A stretch of 32,014 nucleotides of DNA, from positions 1-32,014 of the forward strand of contig JALLBK010000400.1 of the NCBI GenBank assembly GCA_036940085.1, in the 5' to 3' direction. Shown piece after piece: positions 9,560 to 23,004 of the stretch. Origin of the DNA: Discostella pseudostelligera. Its lineage: Eukaryota > Bacillariophyta > Thalassiosirophyceae > Thalassiosirales > Thalassiosiraceae. Positions within the stretch are counted from its first letter, which is position 1. Every line of letters starts with the position of its first letter. The position numbers and the translations under genes were made by a program. Below the pieces are notes generated by a model. That model saw only the letters and a list, made by a program, of their open reading frames with translations, made no database searches and was not told where the DNA came from.

Positions 9560-11212
9560 ATGGCGAGACCTTCCAAATTCGACATGGGCGAGATGCCTAG
9601 AACTAGAACAGGGCTTATACCGGCATCATATCGTCAAAAAATAGAGGAGCTGTCGTTCCCATGGAGCCAGTTGCCAGCTAAGCCAAAGCCGCAGATGTAT
9701 CGGTATCGCGGAGATTACGTGAACGAGCAAAACAGGAAGCTCCAGATCAAACGGAAGCTTGCCATGAAACATACACAGCGATCCTTCGAATGTTCAAACG
9801 CCGGTGAGAATGAAGGTCTCGGTAGCATATTGAAGATCACACCATGCAACAGTATTAATGCCGATGCCAAATCGTCGAGCAAGAACTTAACTGGCCCTCA
9901 TCGAGATACGAACGTATTCATATCCAGAACCGAAAATTGGGATCCCTACCACAAACATGAATCAATTCACAAGTTATCCGAGGACGAAGAATGTGCAAGG
10001 GCTAGGAACAAGAGCAAATTCGTGTCATATTTGCGCGCTGAGGCTTTGAAGCGGCAGGAGAGAAAGGGGAAGGAAACGACGGATACTAATGAACATAAGC
10101 TCCATTGTGCAGAGGTCTTTGTCAGACAGCGTAAGCCACCCGTCCCAAGATTGTCTCATCTTGCTCGATCTAGAGAATCGAAAGAGTATCACCTCAATGG
10201 CAAGCAGCAACTACTTCGTCAAACTAAATCAAAGCTTATTTGCACCACCCTGGAGGATCAGTCAAAGGAGGGCGGAGACGTGAACGCAGAGAGCACGAAA
10301 GCAAAAGCAGACTATTTGGACTTTATTTCGAAGAAGAACGATTCCTTACATGTACAACCCGTGGAACGAAATGGACATGGCGCTCCGCATCTCAAGCCGA
10401 ATGTAAATAATGACGAAGATGATGAAACTACGTTCCGTAACCAAATTCAACGCATCGTTGAGAGAGCAGCGGAGATGGTTCTGAACGAGCAGAATGATCA
10501 TCTTAAAAATCAATTAGGTAATGACAACTCTGATTATGCTCCTGTGAAATCGACAAGGCGCTGTCAGGAAGCAAAGAGGAATCTCTATTCATCAGATGAC
10601 TTTTTCGAAATGCAAAACAAGAAGCTTAGCATGCTTGAAGCGCAGGTCTCAAGCATAGCTTCCTCCGTGGTTTCAGAGAATGATCACTCATTCGTTAGCT
10701 ACGACACCGACGACATTCTTGATCGTTTCGTTCAACGAGACAACAACCCGGTTGTTGAGACTACCTTGGGCACTGGTAAATTGGGGACAAAGGCGATGGG
10801 ACGATCCAATACCCAAAAAATCATTGATACACCGCGGCAACATTGCAAGTCGATGATCGATTTCTTAAACTCTAGCAACTCCTCTAGCTCTTGCGATACG
10901 AGTTATTTTTCTGAACTCTACCCACAAATTCATGGTAGGAATGGAAAAGCTGGAAAAGCACTCGTTGATGAAAACTCAACCACGACATGTACTAGCACAA
11001 CTTTTTGGAGTGGATCGGACACTGTTACAGAGTTGGTGCCGAGATTGCACGTCGAATCAGATTATACGCTTCATTCTCGTCCACATTTAGATCCGTGCCC
11101 CATTGAGACGTTGCCACCGCCTGTCTCCCAATCAGATCATCCGTCAAAGGAATCGCTTTGGGAAGACGAGCCTCTTCCACGGGGTTGCGAGCATTTGTCG
11201 CGAAGCGGATGA
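9560..11212 (+). CDS. Hypothetical protein, unrecognised (550 aa)
   Basis: Single exon from ATG 9560, MARPSKFDMGEMPRT, to a stop at 11212. I recognise no domain. It is hydrophilic and low in hydrophobic segments, so probably soluble. The N-terminal 70 residues have a distinctive SYRQKIEELSFPWSQLP and a Tyr/Arg-rich patch (MYRYRGDYVNEQNRKLQ) followed by basic KRKLAMKH. A likely helix (RNQIQRIVERAAEMVLNEQN) sits near the middle, and the C-terminal third is Ser/Thr-rich. Codon use and length fit a real gene rather than a shadow, and no competing antisense gene covers it. It ends only 52 bp from the convergent MSH6 stop. No signal or transit peptide is seen. Confidence 0.7.
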   Translation: MARPSKFDMGEMPRTRTGLIPASYRQKIEELSFPWSQLPAKPKPQMYRYRGDYVNEQNRKLQIKRKLAMKHTQRSFECSNAGENEGLGSILKITPCNSINADAKSSSKNLTGPHRDTNVFISRTENWDPYHKHESIHKLSEDEECARARNKSKFVSYLRAEALKRQERKGKETTDTNEHKLHCAEVFVRQRKPPVPRLSHLARSRESKEYHLNGKQQLLRQTKSKLICTTLEDQSKEGGDVNAESTKAKADYLDFISKKNDSLHVQPVERNGHGAPHLKPNVNNDEDDETTFRNQIQRIVERAAEMVLNEQNDHLKNQLGNDNSDYAPVKSTRRCQEAKRNLYSSDDFFEMQNKKLSMLEAQVSSIASSVVSENDHSFVSYDTDDILDRFVQRDNNPVVETTLGTGKLGTKAMGRSNTQKIIDTPRQHCKSMIDFLNSSNSSSSCDTSYFSELYPQIHGRNGKAGKALVDENSTTTCTSTTFWSGSDTVTELVPRLHVESDYTLHSRPHLDPCPIETLPPPVSQSDHPSKESLWEDEPLPRGCEHLSRSG

Positions 11213-11264
11213 ACTTTTCTCACTACTGTGAGGCTTCAAAAGAATAACGTTTACATAATAGGTA

Positions 11265-14200
11265 TTACTGAATGTTTTTCCAGATTTGCTTCAATTGCTC
11301 TCCATTTTCACCATTCCTAGAAATCAATGCCGAAATATCTTTAACCAACTGTGCCGCTGTAGACGGGATAATTTTATGCTGCCCAGCATCTCCATTCATT
11401 TCGGCCTCGAACTGCGAACTCACTGCCTTGGCCTTCTGAAGGACATCATCTGGGAGACCCGCAAGCCTCGCAACGTTTACGCCGAAACTCTTGGGGCAAG
11501 GGCCATCGCCCAATGTGTACAAGAATGTAATATTACTCTTTCTGTCAGAGTCGTTATCTCGGTCGTCTTCAACAATGCATTCCATGTGCCCTAATTTGAC
11601 AGATTCTTCATTTTTCCAATCTTCGAGCAAAGAGTGATACTGCAATCGAATCAACTTGGTTAGTATTGAGCCTACACAGGAAATAGCCAAATATGAAGCA
11701 ACAAGGAACTCACATGTGTCGCAAACAAAGTCAGACAGTTGCTCCGTTCAACGAGATGCTTCACAGTTGCACTGGCAATCGCAGTGCCGTCAAAGGTTGA
11801 TGTTCCTCTGCCAAGCTCATCCATTATAACCAACGAGCGTCTTGACGCTCCTCGTGCGGCAGCGGCAGTTTCGGCAAGCTCCACAAAGAAAGTCGATTGG
11901 CCGCACAAGATCCTATCAGATGCACCAAGACGGGTGAAAATACGATCGACGGGAGTTAGTGCGCAACTTTCTGCTGGAACGAATGATCCAACTTGCGCCA
12001 AAATGGCAATGAGGCAGGTCTGACGAAGAAGAGTACTTTTCCCGCCCATGTTGGGACCACTTAAAAGCATAACTCTTGCTTCGCTCCCAGCACCGGTCGA
12101 CTCCAGCCTGTCTCCAAGGGTCAAGTCATTAGGAATAAAGTCACCACCACTGTGCGTGATATCAACGCACGGATGCCTTCCCTGAATGATTTCTATACCA
12201 GGATTCGCCGAAGGAGGACAATCCACAATCATTGGCCGACAAAATCCAGGCTGAACAGCGATATGAGCTAACGATCCAAGGGCATCCAACATTGCAGATG
12301 CATGAGTTGCAGCCATCCATACACTTTGCATTGAAGCAAACCTAGCAAAAACAAGCCTCATCCCGGCAGCCTTTCCTGCGTTCTTGACTTCAATAGCACG
12401 CTCTAAATCCGCCACCAGTTGTTCTACAACAGGAGTTCGGTATTTGTTCACCTGCGTCGATCCTTTGCCTCTCTTGGCCTTGACGAAGAAATTATCTGGG
12501 ACGTTGACCGTCACAGGAAGCTCAATCAAGTACTTGTCCTTCGAGTCTTCTTTGGTGTTGATGTACTTCCAATAGTTGCGCGCAGCACTCCTAGGCTGCA
12601 AAATTGAACACATTTCCTCTTTGTATGCCTCCAGCTCCCTCTTAATATTTTCAATGGCATCGCACGCATTATCAAACTCGTCATCCATGCCACGGCTGGG
12701 CTCAAACTCTCCCCTTGCGGCCTTGTTCAAGTCAAAGTTATCGAAGAACCAATCAAGTTTCTCTTTCATGCCCGCGGGGAAAGATCCACCATCATCAGTA
12801 GTTCGTACAATCTTAGAAAGCAGGGGTGTTTGAATGTCGACATTTTCAAAGAGTTCGGGGATATCAGCGGCTGCCCGAAGCCCATTGAGCAATTTGGAGA
12901 AATCACCAACCTTTCGTTTGGTGTGCTTTTCAGTCTCGTAGAGAACAGCGCGCTCGTTGGGATGATGTGCAGCTGCTCCGTCCTCTCCATTACTCTGCAC
13001 TCCACCTCCACCCATGCTGTGGACGCGACACAACAACCGCTCAATATCGCCCGTCTTCTTTAGCAGAGAGCGTACCTCAGACATGGCCATAGCGGCAGAC
13101 CCGCCAGCTAATTCCTCCACGACATCGGCACGACGGTCGATGTCCACCTTGCGGAAGAGAGGTCTGAGAAGCCACGCGCGAAGGAGACGTGATCCGTGAG
13201 GACTCTCAGTTGCGTCGATTTTAGAGAGAAGACTGCCTTGACACGACCCCGATGCGATGTTATGCAGTATTTCCAAATTGGACAAGGTAGTTCCATCAAG
13301 TGCCATGTGATCAATGTTGGCTTCATGGGCATAGGACTCATCAACGGCAGAGGATGCAAAGTTGACGACAGGAGAATGCTGCTCTTGTTGAACTAAATCC
13401 AATCCTTCAATCCTATGAGCTTCCTCGTCATACATTTCCTGTAGATGGTCTGATGGCTTACTGGTATTCTCATTGGCGTCGTCACCTGTGTTGCTGTCAG
13501 CCGAATTGGTAGCTTCAATCCCATTGTTAGGAGGAGCATATGCTTTCACGTTGCCCATATTTAAAATTTCGGCATCTAGAGAGGACAAAGACAATTCAGA
13601 GGATGGTTAGTTCCGTTCTCATTTGGCAAACTGATCTGTCTTAGTAGCTTGATACTCACCCACAAGACTTCGCTGCAAATAAAACAATGTCGCACCGAAC
13701 GAGGAGAGTGCCAATGTAGCTCCACCTTCAATACAGCGGCGCAGAATCTCCGGCCAGCGAGAGATACCCTCAGTTACATCAGAGGAAGCTGCAACATTTC
13801 GAGACGAACGAGGGTAGTACCCCTTACGATGCAACTCCCGAACGGCCTCATTTGCATCCCAGGGCTTAATATCGACATTGGTGCGATCGAGCATGCGTCG
13901 GACATCAGCATTGACAGCTGTGGATTTCGGAAAACGTTCAATTGGGTGAATGCGATCAATGACAGTGTTGGGAGAACATGCTGACTTGAGAAAATTGATC
14001 AAGGTCTTCGATGCGCCACTTTCACCGCCTTCGTACAACACCTTCGATTATGAACCGAATGGTGAGGTTGCGAGTTCAAAGTCGTATAGAGGCGATTTCT
14101 ACGACGTGCGCTCTCACTTACCTCCGACGGACTGAAGCTTGCCAAGAGAGTCTGCATTCGACTCCGTAACACATCATCGGCAAATTGACCTAATGTTACA

Positions 14201-16014
14201 ACCCCCGTCACAGCATCGACAATGGTCACACCATACTCGCAAACTGCCCTAGTCCCCACCTCACTATCCTCCACCCCAGAAGAATCCACCAAGATTTCCT
14301 TAATCACCACTAACGGACCAGTACTAACCTCCCCCTTCTCCAACAGACTCACATCCTCCAGATAACAAAACGTTCTTGTCCCCTTGGTAACGACACTACA
14401 GACCTCTCGACTAACCACCGTAGGCTTCTTCTGTCCTTTCCCCATGGCCTTTTTACGCTCTTGCATATCATTAGGAGTCTCCGTCTGCTCTACTCGTGCT
14501 ACCTTCCATCCCGCCTCGACCAATCGAGATACCATGGTCCCATAGGCACTTTCGGGAAAGCCTGCATGGGCCGCAATCCCCTTCATGTAGACAAACCCCA
14601 ACACCTTCACACCCACATCAGCATCGTCATGGAACATTTCGTAGAATTTACCAACCTTGAATAGTAATACGGTGTCGGCATATTGAGATTTGATTTCCCA
14701 CCATTGTTGCTGTGCTGGACTGATTTTACCGTTGGATTCAAGACGTCCCAATTCGTTGAAATCGACGGATAATGTCCGAGGAGAGTAGTTGGGATGACCC
14801 ATGGAGTTTCCATAAACATCCTTGCGGTTGGAAGTGAAGAATTTAAGATGGTTGTGAATGTGCGAGCCGGCTGGATTGACCACATCTGGGATGGGCTTGG
14901 GTATGAATGTTACTGGTTGTTGTTGGGAGGATGATGATGATGATTTGTTATTCGACTGGATGGGAGGAGGAGTAGTCACCTTGTTATTGTTGCTTGGCTG
15001 ACTACCGACAATCTTCGTAGATGGACGAGCAGTAATCTTTGACTCTGAAGGAGCAGCATTCATTGATGGAGATTGGGAAAGAAAGCTCGAAAAATCAATG
15101 TCCTGAACCACAGTAGCCTTGTTCTTCTCTCCATCCTCCTTCGACTTCAAGGGAGTAGGCGAAACGAACCGATCACCATCCTTCCCACTCTTGTCCACCC
15201 TCGTGATGGTCACCTTCTTGACCGCCTTTCTTTTCCTGCCAGCCTTCTTCTTATTTTCATCCTCGTCTTCGTCGTCGGATTCGAGCCAATCATCTTCGCT
15301 CCCCTTCTCGCTGACTGCATTGAGGCTCTCATCGTCGGATTCATCACCAGCGCGTTGTTTGTATTCAGATCCACTATCGTCATCAACCTCGTCCTCTTCC
15401 TCTTCGTCAAGTTCATCATCATCAAATTCCATTTCATCGCCCTCTTCTTCACTCTCCTCCAAGATCCTGCGCCGTTTGGCTGCATCTACCGATTTCCCGC
15501 CCTTTTCAGTTGCAGCATTGTCCCTCTTACCCGCGGTAGTACCGACAGCAGTAGTAGTAGTACTCGAAGATGAGCGTTTCTTCCCCCCAATAATACGAAA
15601 TTTTTCCTTGGCTAAATTGACCGTTTCAATCTCACCATCTTCATAGTGGAGGGTGTATCGATGCTGCTCACCATCTCGGGGACGATGCGCATGAACCAAA
15701 CATGGGTAGTATTCCTTATCGTCAGGCCAGTAGATGGCGAGCTTGGTCCCAATGGTGATTTTTAATAAGAGTTGGAGTTGTTGTGTGGAGCAGTTGGCGC
15801 TGTTGATATTAGTTCTTGTGGTCGTTGGGTCCTTGGATCGGGTAGTGTCACCTTTGTTTATGTTGCTGCTGCTTGATGCCGATGTGACGGATTTGCCACC
15901 GCTGGATACAGTCGCAGCCGACACAGTTGACGTAGCGGCCGCTGCTGCTACTGCCGGTGTGGGCGTCTTCTTCGAGAAGAAGGAGAAGAGATTCTTCTGT
16001 TTCGGGGTTGCCAT
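11265..16014 (-). CDS. MSH6: DNA mismatch repair protein MSH6 with Tudor-like module
   Basis: Four exons: 16014-14122, 14041-13660, 13575-11714 and 11639-11265, about 1503 residues. Introns are 80, 84 and 74 bp; joins restore LVDAEILNM and LFATHYHSLLEDW. The N-terminus is a PCNA-interacting PIP box, QKNLFSFF, at residues 6-13. Residues about 88-143 form a Tudor-like fold (KLAIYWPDDKEYYPCLV, then YEDGEIETVNL). A long acidic, Ser-rich linker with a KRKAVKK-type NLS follows. MutS domain I begins near 438 and carries the mismatch-reading F-Y-E in GKFYEMF (457-459). Walker A GPNMGGKST is at about 1265-1273 and Walker B LVIMDE at about 1340, followed by LGRGTSTFDG. With MSH2 it would form MutS-alpha, recognising mismatches and small loops in the nucleus. 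The in-frame GTG at 16026 is not needed; ATG 16014 gives the PIP box at the usual place. Confidence 0.96.
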
Positions 16015-16583
16015 GGTCGAAGTCACCTCTGTCCTCTCAATTAATCAATTTCATCAATCCACCAACACCAATGACGGCGTCGGCGGCGTCGTCGATTGAG
16101 TTGAATGAGAGAACGCGCCAAAAAAAATTATGCTGCTGGAAGCCGTCGACAGACAGACTAGAGAGACCGGTCGACGGATAATTGGGGGCGGGAAATGGGG
16201 GCGCGGCGCGTAGGCAGCATTTGCCCCCATTTTCCCATTTGACCTCTTCTTCTTGACACCACGAAGAAGCGACAAGAGGAAAAGAAGTGCGTGTTCCGCC
16301 GACAGACGCATGCACTGTTCTATGTACACGTGGGTTGCACGAGCGAGGTTGGCAACAAAGAACACGCACTCGACGCATCTCGCATCGCGAAGTGGCTGGA
16401 AATGAATGTCGTTGATGGCTACATACTGTCGAGGGCGCCAGCAACAATACTATGCCATGATAATATCTTCCTCATCATCTGCCGCATAATATTATTTATT
16501 ATCACCCATCAATAATTGTACATCAGACATCAGATTGCATCTCGACGTCCAGATCTCAGAGCGGCCTTTCCACTTCATCCTCC
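16015..16583. promoter_or_regulatory. Shared divergent promoter region (MSH6 / sigma factor)
   Basis: 569 bp between divergent start codons. It contains a GC-rich segment GGGGGCGGGAAATGGGG (16184-16200) with an E2F-like GGCGGGAAA core, about 170 bp upstream of MSH6, and a neighbouring GGGCGCGGCGCG. The rest shows no gene; open stretches there have no motif. Confidence 0.45.
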
Positions 16584-18417
16584 ATGGTCCAAAGAACTAA
16601 GTCAAAGATGGTGCGAACTTCCACTATTGCGGCTACTGCTGCAGTTCTTGGTGCTTGCTGTAAGTCATTCAGATTCATTGTTTGAGGAGCATCCTTCTTG
16701 AGTCATTCCCTTTCTTATCTCATGCTCATTCTCTACCTTTTCCATTCTCTGTCTCCGTGTAGGTTCTAATTACAATGCATTCACCGATGCATTACAATCA
16801 TCGTCATCCTTTCCATCCAGTTACAGACATAACAACGCTGCTCATCACTATCTGGAGGAAGGCCATCCATTCACTATCGACCCCAATAGCTTTGACATTG
16901 GATCGTCAATAGGTCTATCCGACGAAATGCGTTTCCATCGACCCGACGGTGGTGGTATCATGAGAACAGTCCAGGCTTCCATCGAAACACATGTCTCTCG
17001 TGATTACATGTACCAATTCGATTATTCCAATACACAAATAGAGGGACATGAGGATACTATATCTCAACCGCAACGACGAGCAATCTTACAAAGGAAACGG
17101 AGTAGATTAGCACCACATTTACTGAGTTCGTCCATATTGCCTACACGACGGAATTTGCGAAAGACCGAGTTATCATCTCCTTCGGATCTTCTAACGTTTG
17201 AGGAAGAGAAGGAAATTGCGGGAGATATTCAAAACTTTCGAGCAGTAACACGTGCGCGGGATAACTTGGTAGAGTGGATGTCCAGAGAAGTTACTGTTCA
17301 CAGAGGGGCGGGAGGAGGAGACCATGTCGAACCGTCCGAGTATCAATTGGCATCGTCGTGCTCTTTGACAGTCGAACAGCTTCGGGATGTCATCGCCAAA
17401 GGTCAAGAAGCAAGGACCAAACTAATCCGAGGGAATGTAGGCCTCGTTACAATGATATCGAAACGGTACTACAATATGTTGAGACATGGAAATGGTGGCA
17501 TAGGTCGGTCGACGGGAGCCGGGGCCACTGCCGGTGGCACAGACGCAACACTCAAACTTGATGACCTCATACAGGAGGGTTACATGGGCATCATGGAGGC
17601 AGCGGAACGATTCAACCCTGAGAAAGGATTTCGATTTAGTACCTATGCCACTCACTGGATACGACAGAGAATAGTCCGTTCGATTGCCGAAAGTTCGCGG
17701 ACCATACGGCTACCAATTCATGTCCAAACCATAATACGGAATATGCACAAAAAGAGCAAGGAACTGGAGGCAACCACGGGTCGACGTCCGAGCACGCCAG
17801 AGTTAGCACACGAATTGGGAGTGCCGTTGGATAAAATTCACCTCTACCAACATTTATCGAAACAAGTACTCTCTCTGGAGCACCCATTAGTCGGACGCTC
17901 GAACACAGAGAACAAGCGAACACTTGGTGATCGCGTAGCCTGTACAGAAGTAGCCTCTCCGGAAGAATTCTCCATGTCAGAGGACTTTCGGGGAGAGGTT
18001 CATGCCATGCTCGATGGTCTGAGACATGACGAGCGGTTAGTCTTGACACATAGGTTCGGATTAGACGATGGCAGACCTAAAAGTTTACGTGAAACTGCCG
18101 AGGGTCTGGGCGTGTCGAGTGATATTGTAAGAACAGTGGAAGCCAAGGCATTGAACAAGTTGCGCAACCCGCAGATGAATTACCGGTTGAAAGATTATGT
18201 AGGTCGGCCAGATGGGCTTGGAGGCGAGTCCGAGGTTGTGGATCATGGCTTCATGCTGAATAGTATCGCGAATTTCGAAGAGCAGCAACAGAAGAACGGT
18301 TATCAGTATCAATTTCAGACGAGTCCATCAAGAGTAAGCACAATGGATAATGTTGTGAGTGGCGACGAATTTGATGAGTATGGTAGGCCGACCCCTGAAA
18401 GTATATGGTCGTTTTGA
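16584..18417 (+). CDS. Plastid RNA polymerase sigma-70 factor
   Basis: Two exons, 16584-16659 and 16763-18417, 576 residues; the intron is 103 bp (GTAAGT..GTGTAG). Exon 1 encodes a basic start and hydrophobic core (TIAATAAVLGAC) ending just before CSNYNAF, so a secretory-type signal leads the protein, as expected for diatom plastid import. Sigma region 2 is clear: GNVGLVTMISKRYYNML, then LDDLIQEGYMGIMEAAERF and FRFSTYATHWIRQRIVRSI (2.2-2.4, -10 recognition). Region 3 follows (TPELAHELGVP), then region 4 with LVLTHRFGLDDG and the helix-turn-helix SLRETAEGLGVSSDIVRTVE. A Gly/Thr-rich insert of about 25 residues (after YYNMLRHGNGG) breaks region 2 between 2.1 and 2.2. It would direct the plastid-encoded polymerase to its promoters. 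The C-terminal 70 residues are non-conserved. Confidence 0.93.
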
Positions 18418-18583
18418 TGGTTCTCAGCTTTCTACATCGAAGTGTTGCAGGACACGGGAAACTGAAGGCGGGTTGATGATAATAGATCCAACCGATGATG
18501 TTAGATGCTGGTAAATAAATATCTTAATGAACAGTACCTATGTTAAGCATGTATTGTTCGTACCCGTGCTAGATGCTCGCCTT

Positions 18584-20842
18584 CTACGACCCGTCGGTCA
18601 TCAGCAATTCAACCTCCAAGTCTTCTACCATACTGTGCAATTTTTCAGGATCAGCTTCTTCGGTTATGTAACATACATATTCCACCAATCGGCAATAGTG
18701 CGGATGAAATGGTTTGAGACCCCGCACTTTAACTTCTCGAGTTGCTCTTCGCCTCTGCCCTTTTTTGCGTTCGAATCGTTGGTAAGCTGTGTATCTCCCA
18801 ATATTGTTTGCAATTTGATATTGAGCATGTTGCGGCGACGTGTCGGAGTTTGGAGAAAGCGTTGCTTCATTTGGGTTTGATGCACCTGAAAGCAATTCAT
18901 TTGGTAAAATCGGATGCTTCCTTTGTGGGATGAGTGGCTTGGATGATTTCGCGGACAGCTGGGTGGTAATTCTTCGCTCCAGATTTTGGAAGAATTGAGC
19001 CACTTCGTCAGTAGAATCGACGCTGCTGAATGCACTATTTTCAAGAAAATTCAGGTAGTGATTGAGTGTCGATCCGTTCCCAAGCAATGGAAGTTGAGCC
19101 TCTTGCCAAGGCACAAATGCCGGCGATGGTTCTTGCCCTGCATCAGAGTTGCTCGTGTCGGCCCCTCTGTGCAAATTTGTGAATTGCCATGACTCCCATC
19201 CCGGAGATAATTTGCATGCGACAATTATTACTGCTGCAACATGAAGTGGGGTGTAGAGCTTTTTGAAGTGTGCACTTTGTAATGGGGGCGGGAAAGGATT
19301 GCATCTCACGTCATTCCTCTCAATTTGCTCGATTGTTGAATTGCTGGATTCAGTGTGATTGTCACCTAGTCTGCGATCGAGTTCTCTTGCTCTATCGCGA
19401 GATACAGTTCTTACACCCATAAGCGCTAATGAAATGTCTAATACTCCTTGATCAAAGCCAAGATCCTGGATGATGCGAGCTGTCAACAGCGGGACATTGT
19501 ACAAACTTATCCGATGTTGCGGATCATCTGACGGCGGTCTACTTATTGCGCGGCTCGTGTAGCCACGCTCAGGAGCATCATTCGTGGGAGATACATCAAA
19601 CCAACTAGTCGCAGCTGCCAGCATACTAGCCAAATTTTCCACTGCAGCGGGTGGTGGCACGCGGCTTCTGCTAAAAAAAGATTTCGCCATTTGAACATCA
19701 TTCTTCAGTGTCGTTGGCAGCAACGAATAACCATCCAACACTTGGGGCAGCTGGCCATTCGCAGCCCACATGGTCAAATGATATGGTGCCACCCCGGTTT
19801 GCAAATGTGTCAATGCCAATTGTAGGATCGAGAGAATGAGTGTCAATGAAGGTGGAGCTTTCAATACTGCATGATGTGGATGGATATTGTAAATTCCGTT
19901 TGGATGTTGGTTATTTTGGACGGGTTTCGGAAATGCGTCGGATAGTTTGGGAACAGTTAGCATTTGACGATGACATTGTTTTCGCTTTCTGGTTGGTGCG
20001 GTAGATGAATGGTCGGCATCATTATCATCGTCATCATCATTAGCATTGCTCTGCATTTCGCCCCGAGAGGAAGATACACCACTCTCTATCTCCTCGCTTG
20101 AAATACTATCATCATCTTTCTCCGAACCCTGAACCGACCTCTCTTCAGCTTTCTTCTGCATTTCCTCTAATATTTCCACCTCGATTTTCTTTCCGATAGT
20201 GAGAGACAAATGCTTCATAACACAGACCTTATGAATTCCACTCAAAAAGTAATCACGAAAGGACACTCTCATCTCGGGATAAATCGCTGAAAATTCTTGA
20301 GTAGACTTCATCCAGGTTTGGAGGTACGCGAACCAAATCTTTTCCACTGTCTTTTCCAGTATGGATGCACGGCCATTATGTCCACCGTCATCATAATAAT
20401 GATATCCATGAGTGCTGCCAAAATATGAGTCATCTTCTTCCTGAATCCCTGCCAATTTTGCCACACACTTTGATGCATCCCACAACAACCACTGAAATGC
20501 TAAGCAACAACTCTTTGCATTTGGTAATGTCTTACTCCTATCATACTCCTTTGGCAGCTTTGCGATTTTTCCCCCTCTATATCCATCGCAGGCACCACCA
20601 GCAGCAGCAGCAGATTTTGGAATCACCCGTCGATGTTTTGCACCCTGTTTTGCCATCAACCCGACCTTCTCGTCGTAGTCGAACTCCTCTTGTGTTGCCG
20701 TCTGACTTTGAGTGTAACATGATGAGCAAGTAAATGTCCCCGATACGGGATCGCTGTAAAAGTCCGTGCCGGAACAGTTGGGGCATATTTGATTGGATGT
20801 TTGATTATCGTCGTCTGGGTAGTCGTCAAGATAGAATGACAT
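18584..20842 (-). CDS. RNA polymerase I initiation factor RRN7/TAF1B-like
   Basis: Single exon, 752 residues, starting at ATG 20842. An N-terminal zinc ribbon has C20-PN-C23 and C39-SS-C42. The RRN7/TAF1B cyclin-like part starts with AKSCCLAFQWLLWDAS and KIWFAYLQTWM. It continues, after an acidic linker, with LTLILSILQLALTHLQTGVA, then a tryptophan-containing helix and GQLPQVLDGYSLLP, as in the family's second fold (layer of W..G.LPY). Human TAF1B is about 590 residues and yeast Rrn7 about 515, so this one carries long low-complexity inserts (DDDDDNDADH region, Ser-rich). It should sit in the Pol I core factor at rDNA promoters, a TFIIB-like role, in the nucleolus. BRF1 is an alternative for the zinc ribbon, but the AFQWLL signature and lack of TFIIB repeats argue for TAF1B. 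It is convergent with the sigma factor. Confidence 0.8.
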   Translation of the reverse strand: MSFYLDDYPDDDNQTSNQICPNCSGTDFYSDPVSGTFTCSSCYTQSQTATQEEFDYDEKVGLMAKQGAKHRRVIPKSAAAAGGACDGYRGGKIAKLPKEYDRSKTLPNAKSCCLAFQWLLWDASKCVAKLAGIQEEDDSYFGSTHGYHYYDDGGHNGRASILEKTVEKIWFAYLQTWMKSTQEFSAIYPEMRVSFRDYFLSGIHKVCVMKHLSLTIGKKIEVEILEEMQKKAEERSVQGSEKDDDSISSEEIESGVSSSRGEMQSNANDDDDDNDADHSSTAPTRKRKQCHRQMLTVPKLSDAFPKPVQNNQHPNGIYNIHPHHAVLKAPPSLTLILSILQLALTHLQTGVAPYHLTMWAANGQLPQVLDGYSLLPTTLKNDVQMAKSFFSRSRVPPPAAVENLASMLAAATSWFDVSPTNDAPERGYTSRAISRPPSDDPQHRISLYNVPLLTARIIQDLGFDQGVLDISLALMGVRTVSRDRARELDRRLGDNHTESSNSTIEQIERNDVRCNPFPPPLQSAHFKKLYTPLHVAAVIIVACKLSPGWESWQFTNLHRGADTSNSDAGQEPSPAFVPWQEAQLPLLGNGSTLNHYLNFLENSAFSSVDSTDEVAQFFQNLERRITTQLSAKSSKPLIPQRKHPILPNELLSGASNPNEATLSPNSDTSPQHAQYQIANNIGRYTAYQRFERKKGQRRRATREVKVRGLKPFHPHYCRLVEYVCYITEEADPEKLHSMVEDLEVELLMTDGS

Positions 20843-22773
<1,931 letters not shown>

Positions 22774-23004
22774 AGGATAGACCGGATCAATGCATCCAGC
22801 AGACACGTTATGTTTGCGCATATGTCGTTGGAACACGTAGGAAAGCTGCCACTAGAATAGCCTTTGACAGAATCTGTTTGGCGCTTTCATCGTTGCACCC
22901 ATTGCGTCTTATCGTTAGCCTGGAAGTCTCTCTATGCATAATTTACATTTAACAAACGGAGTTTATTTTGCACTACCTGAGCCGAAGCCTTTCTCGATCT
23001 CGCA

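Noticed and set aside
15073..15646. Two long plus-strand open frames (Ser/Phe-rich, up to 175 codons) opposite MSH6 exon 1
   Set aside because: They are antisense to the acidic, Lys-rich MSH6 linker, whose codon bias leaves the complement open; no family motif.
16012..16026. GTG start 12 bases upstream of the MSH6 ATG
   Set aside because: A eukaryotic ATG at 16014 gives the PIP box at its usual N-terminal place.
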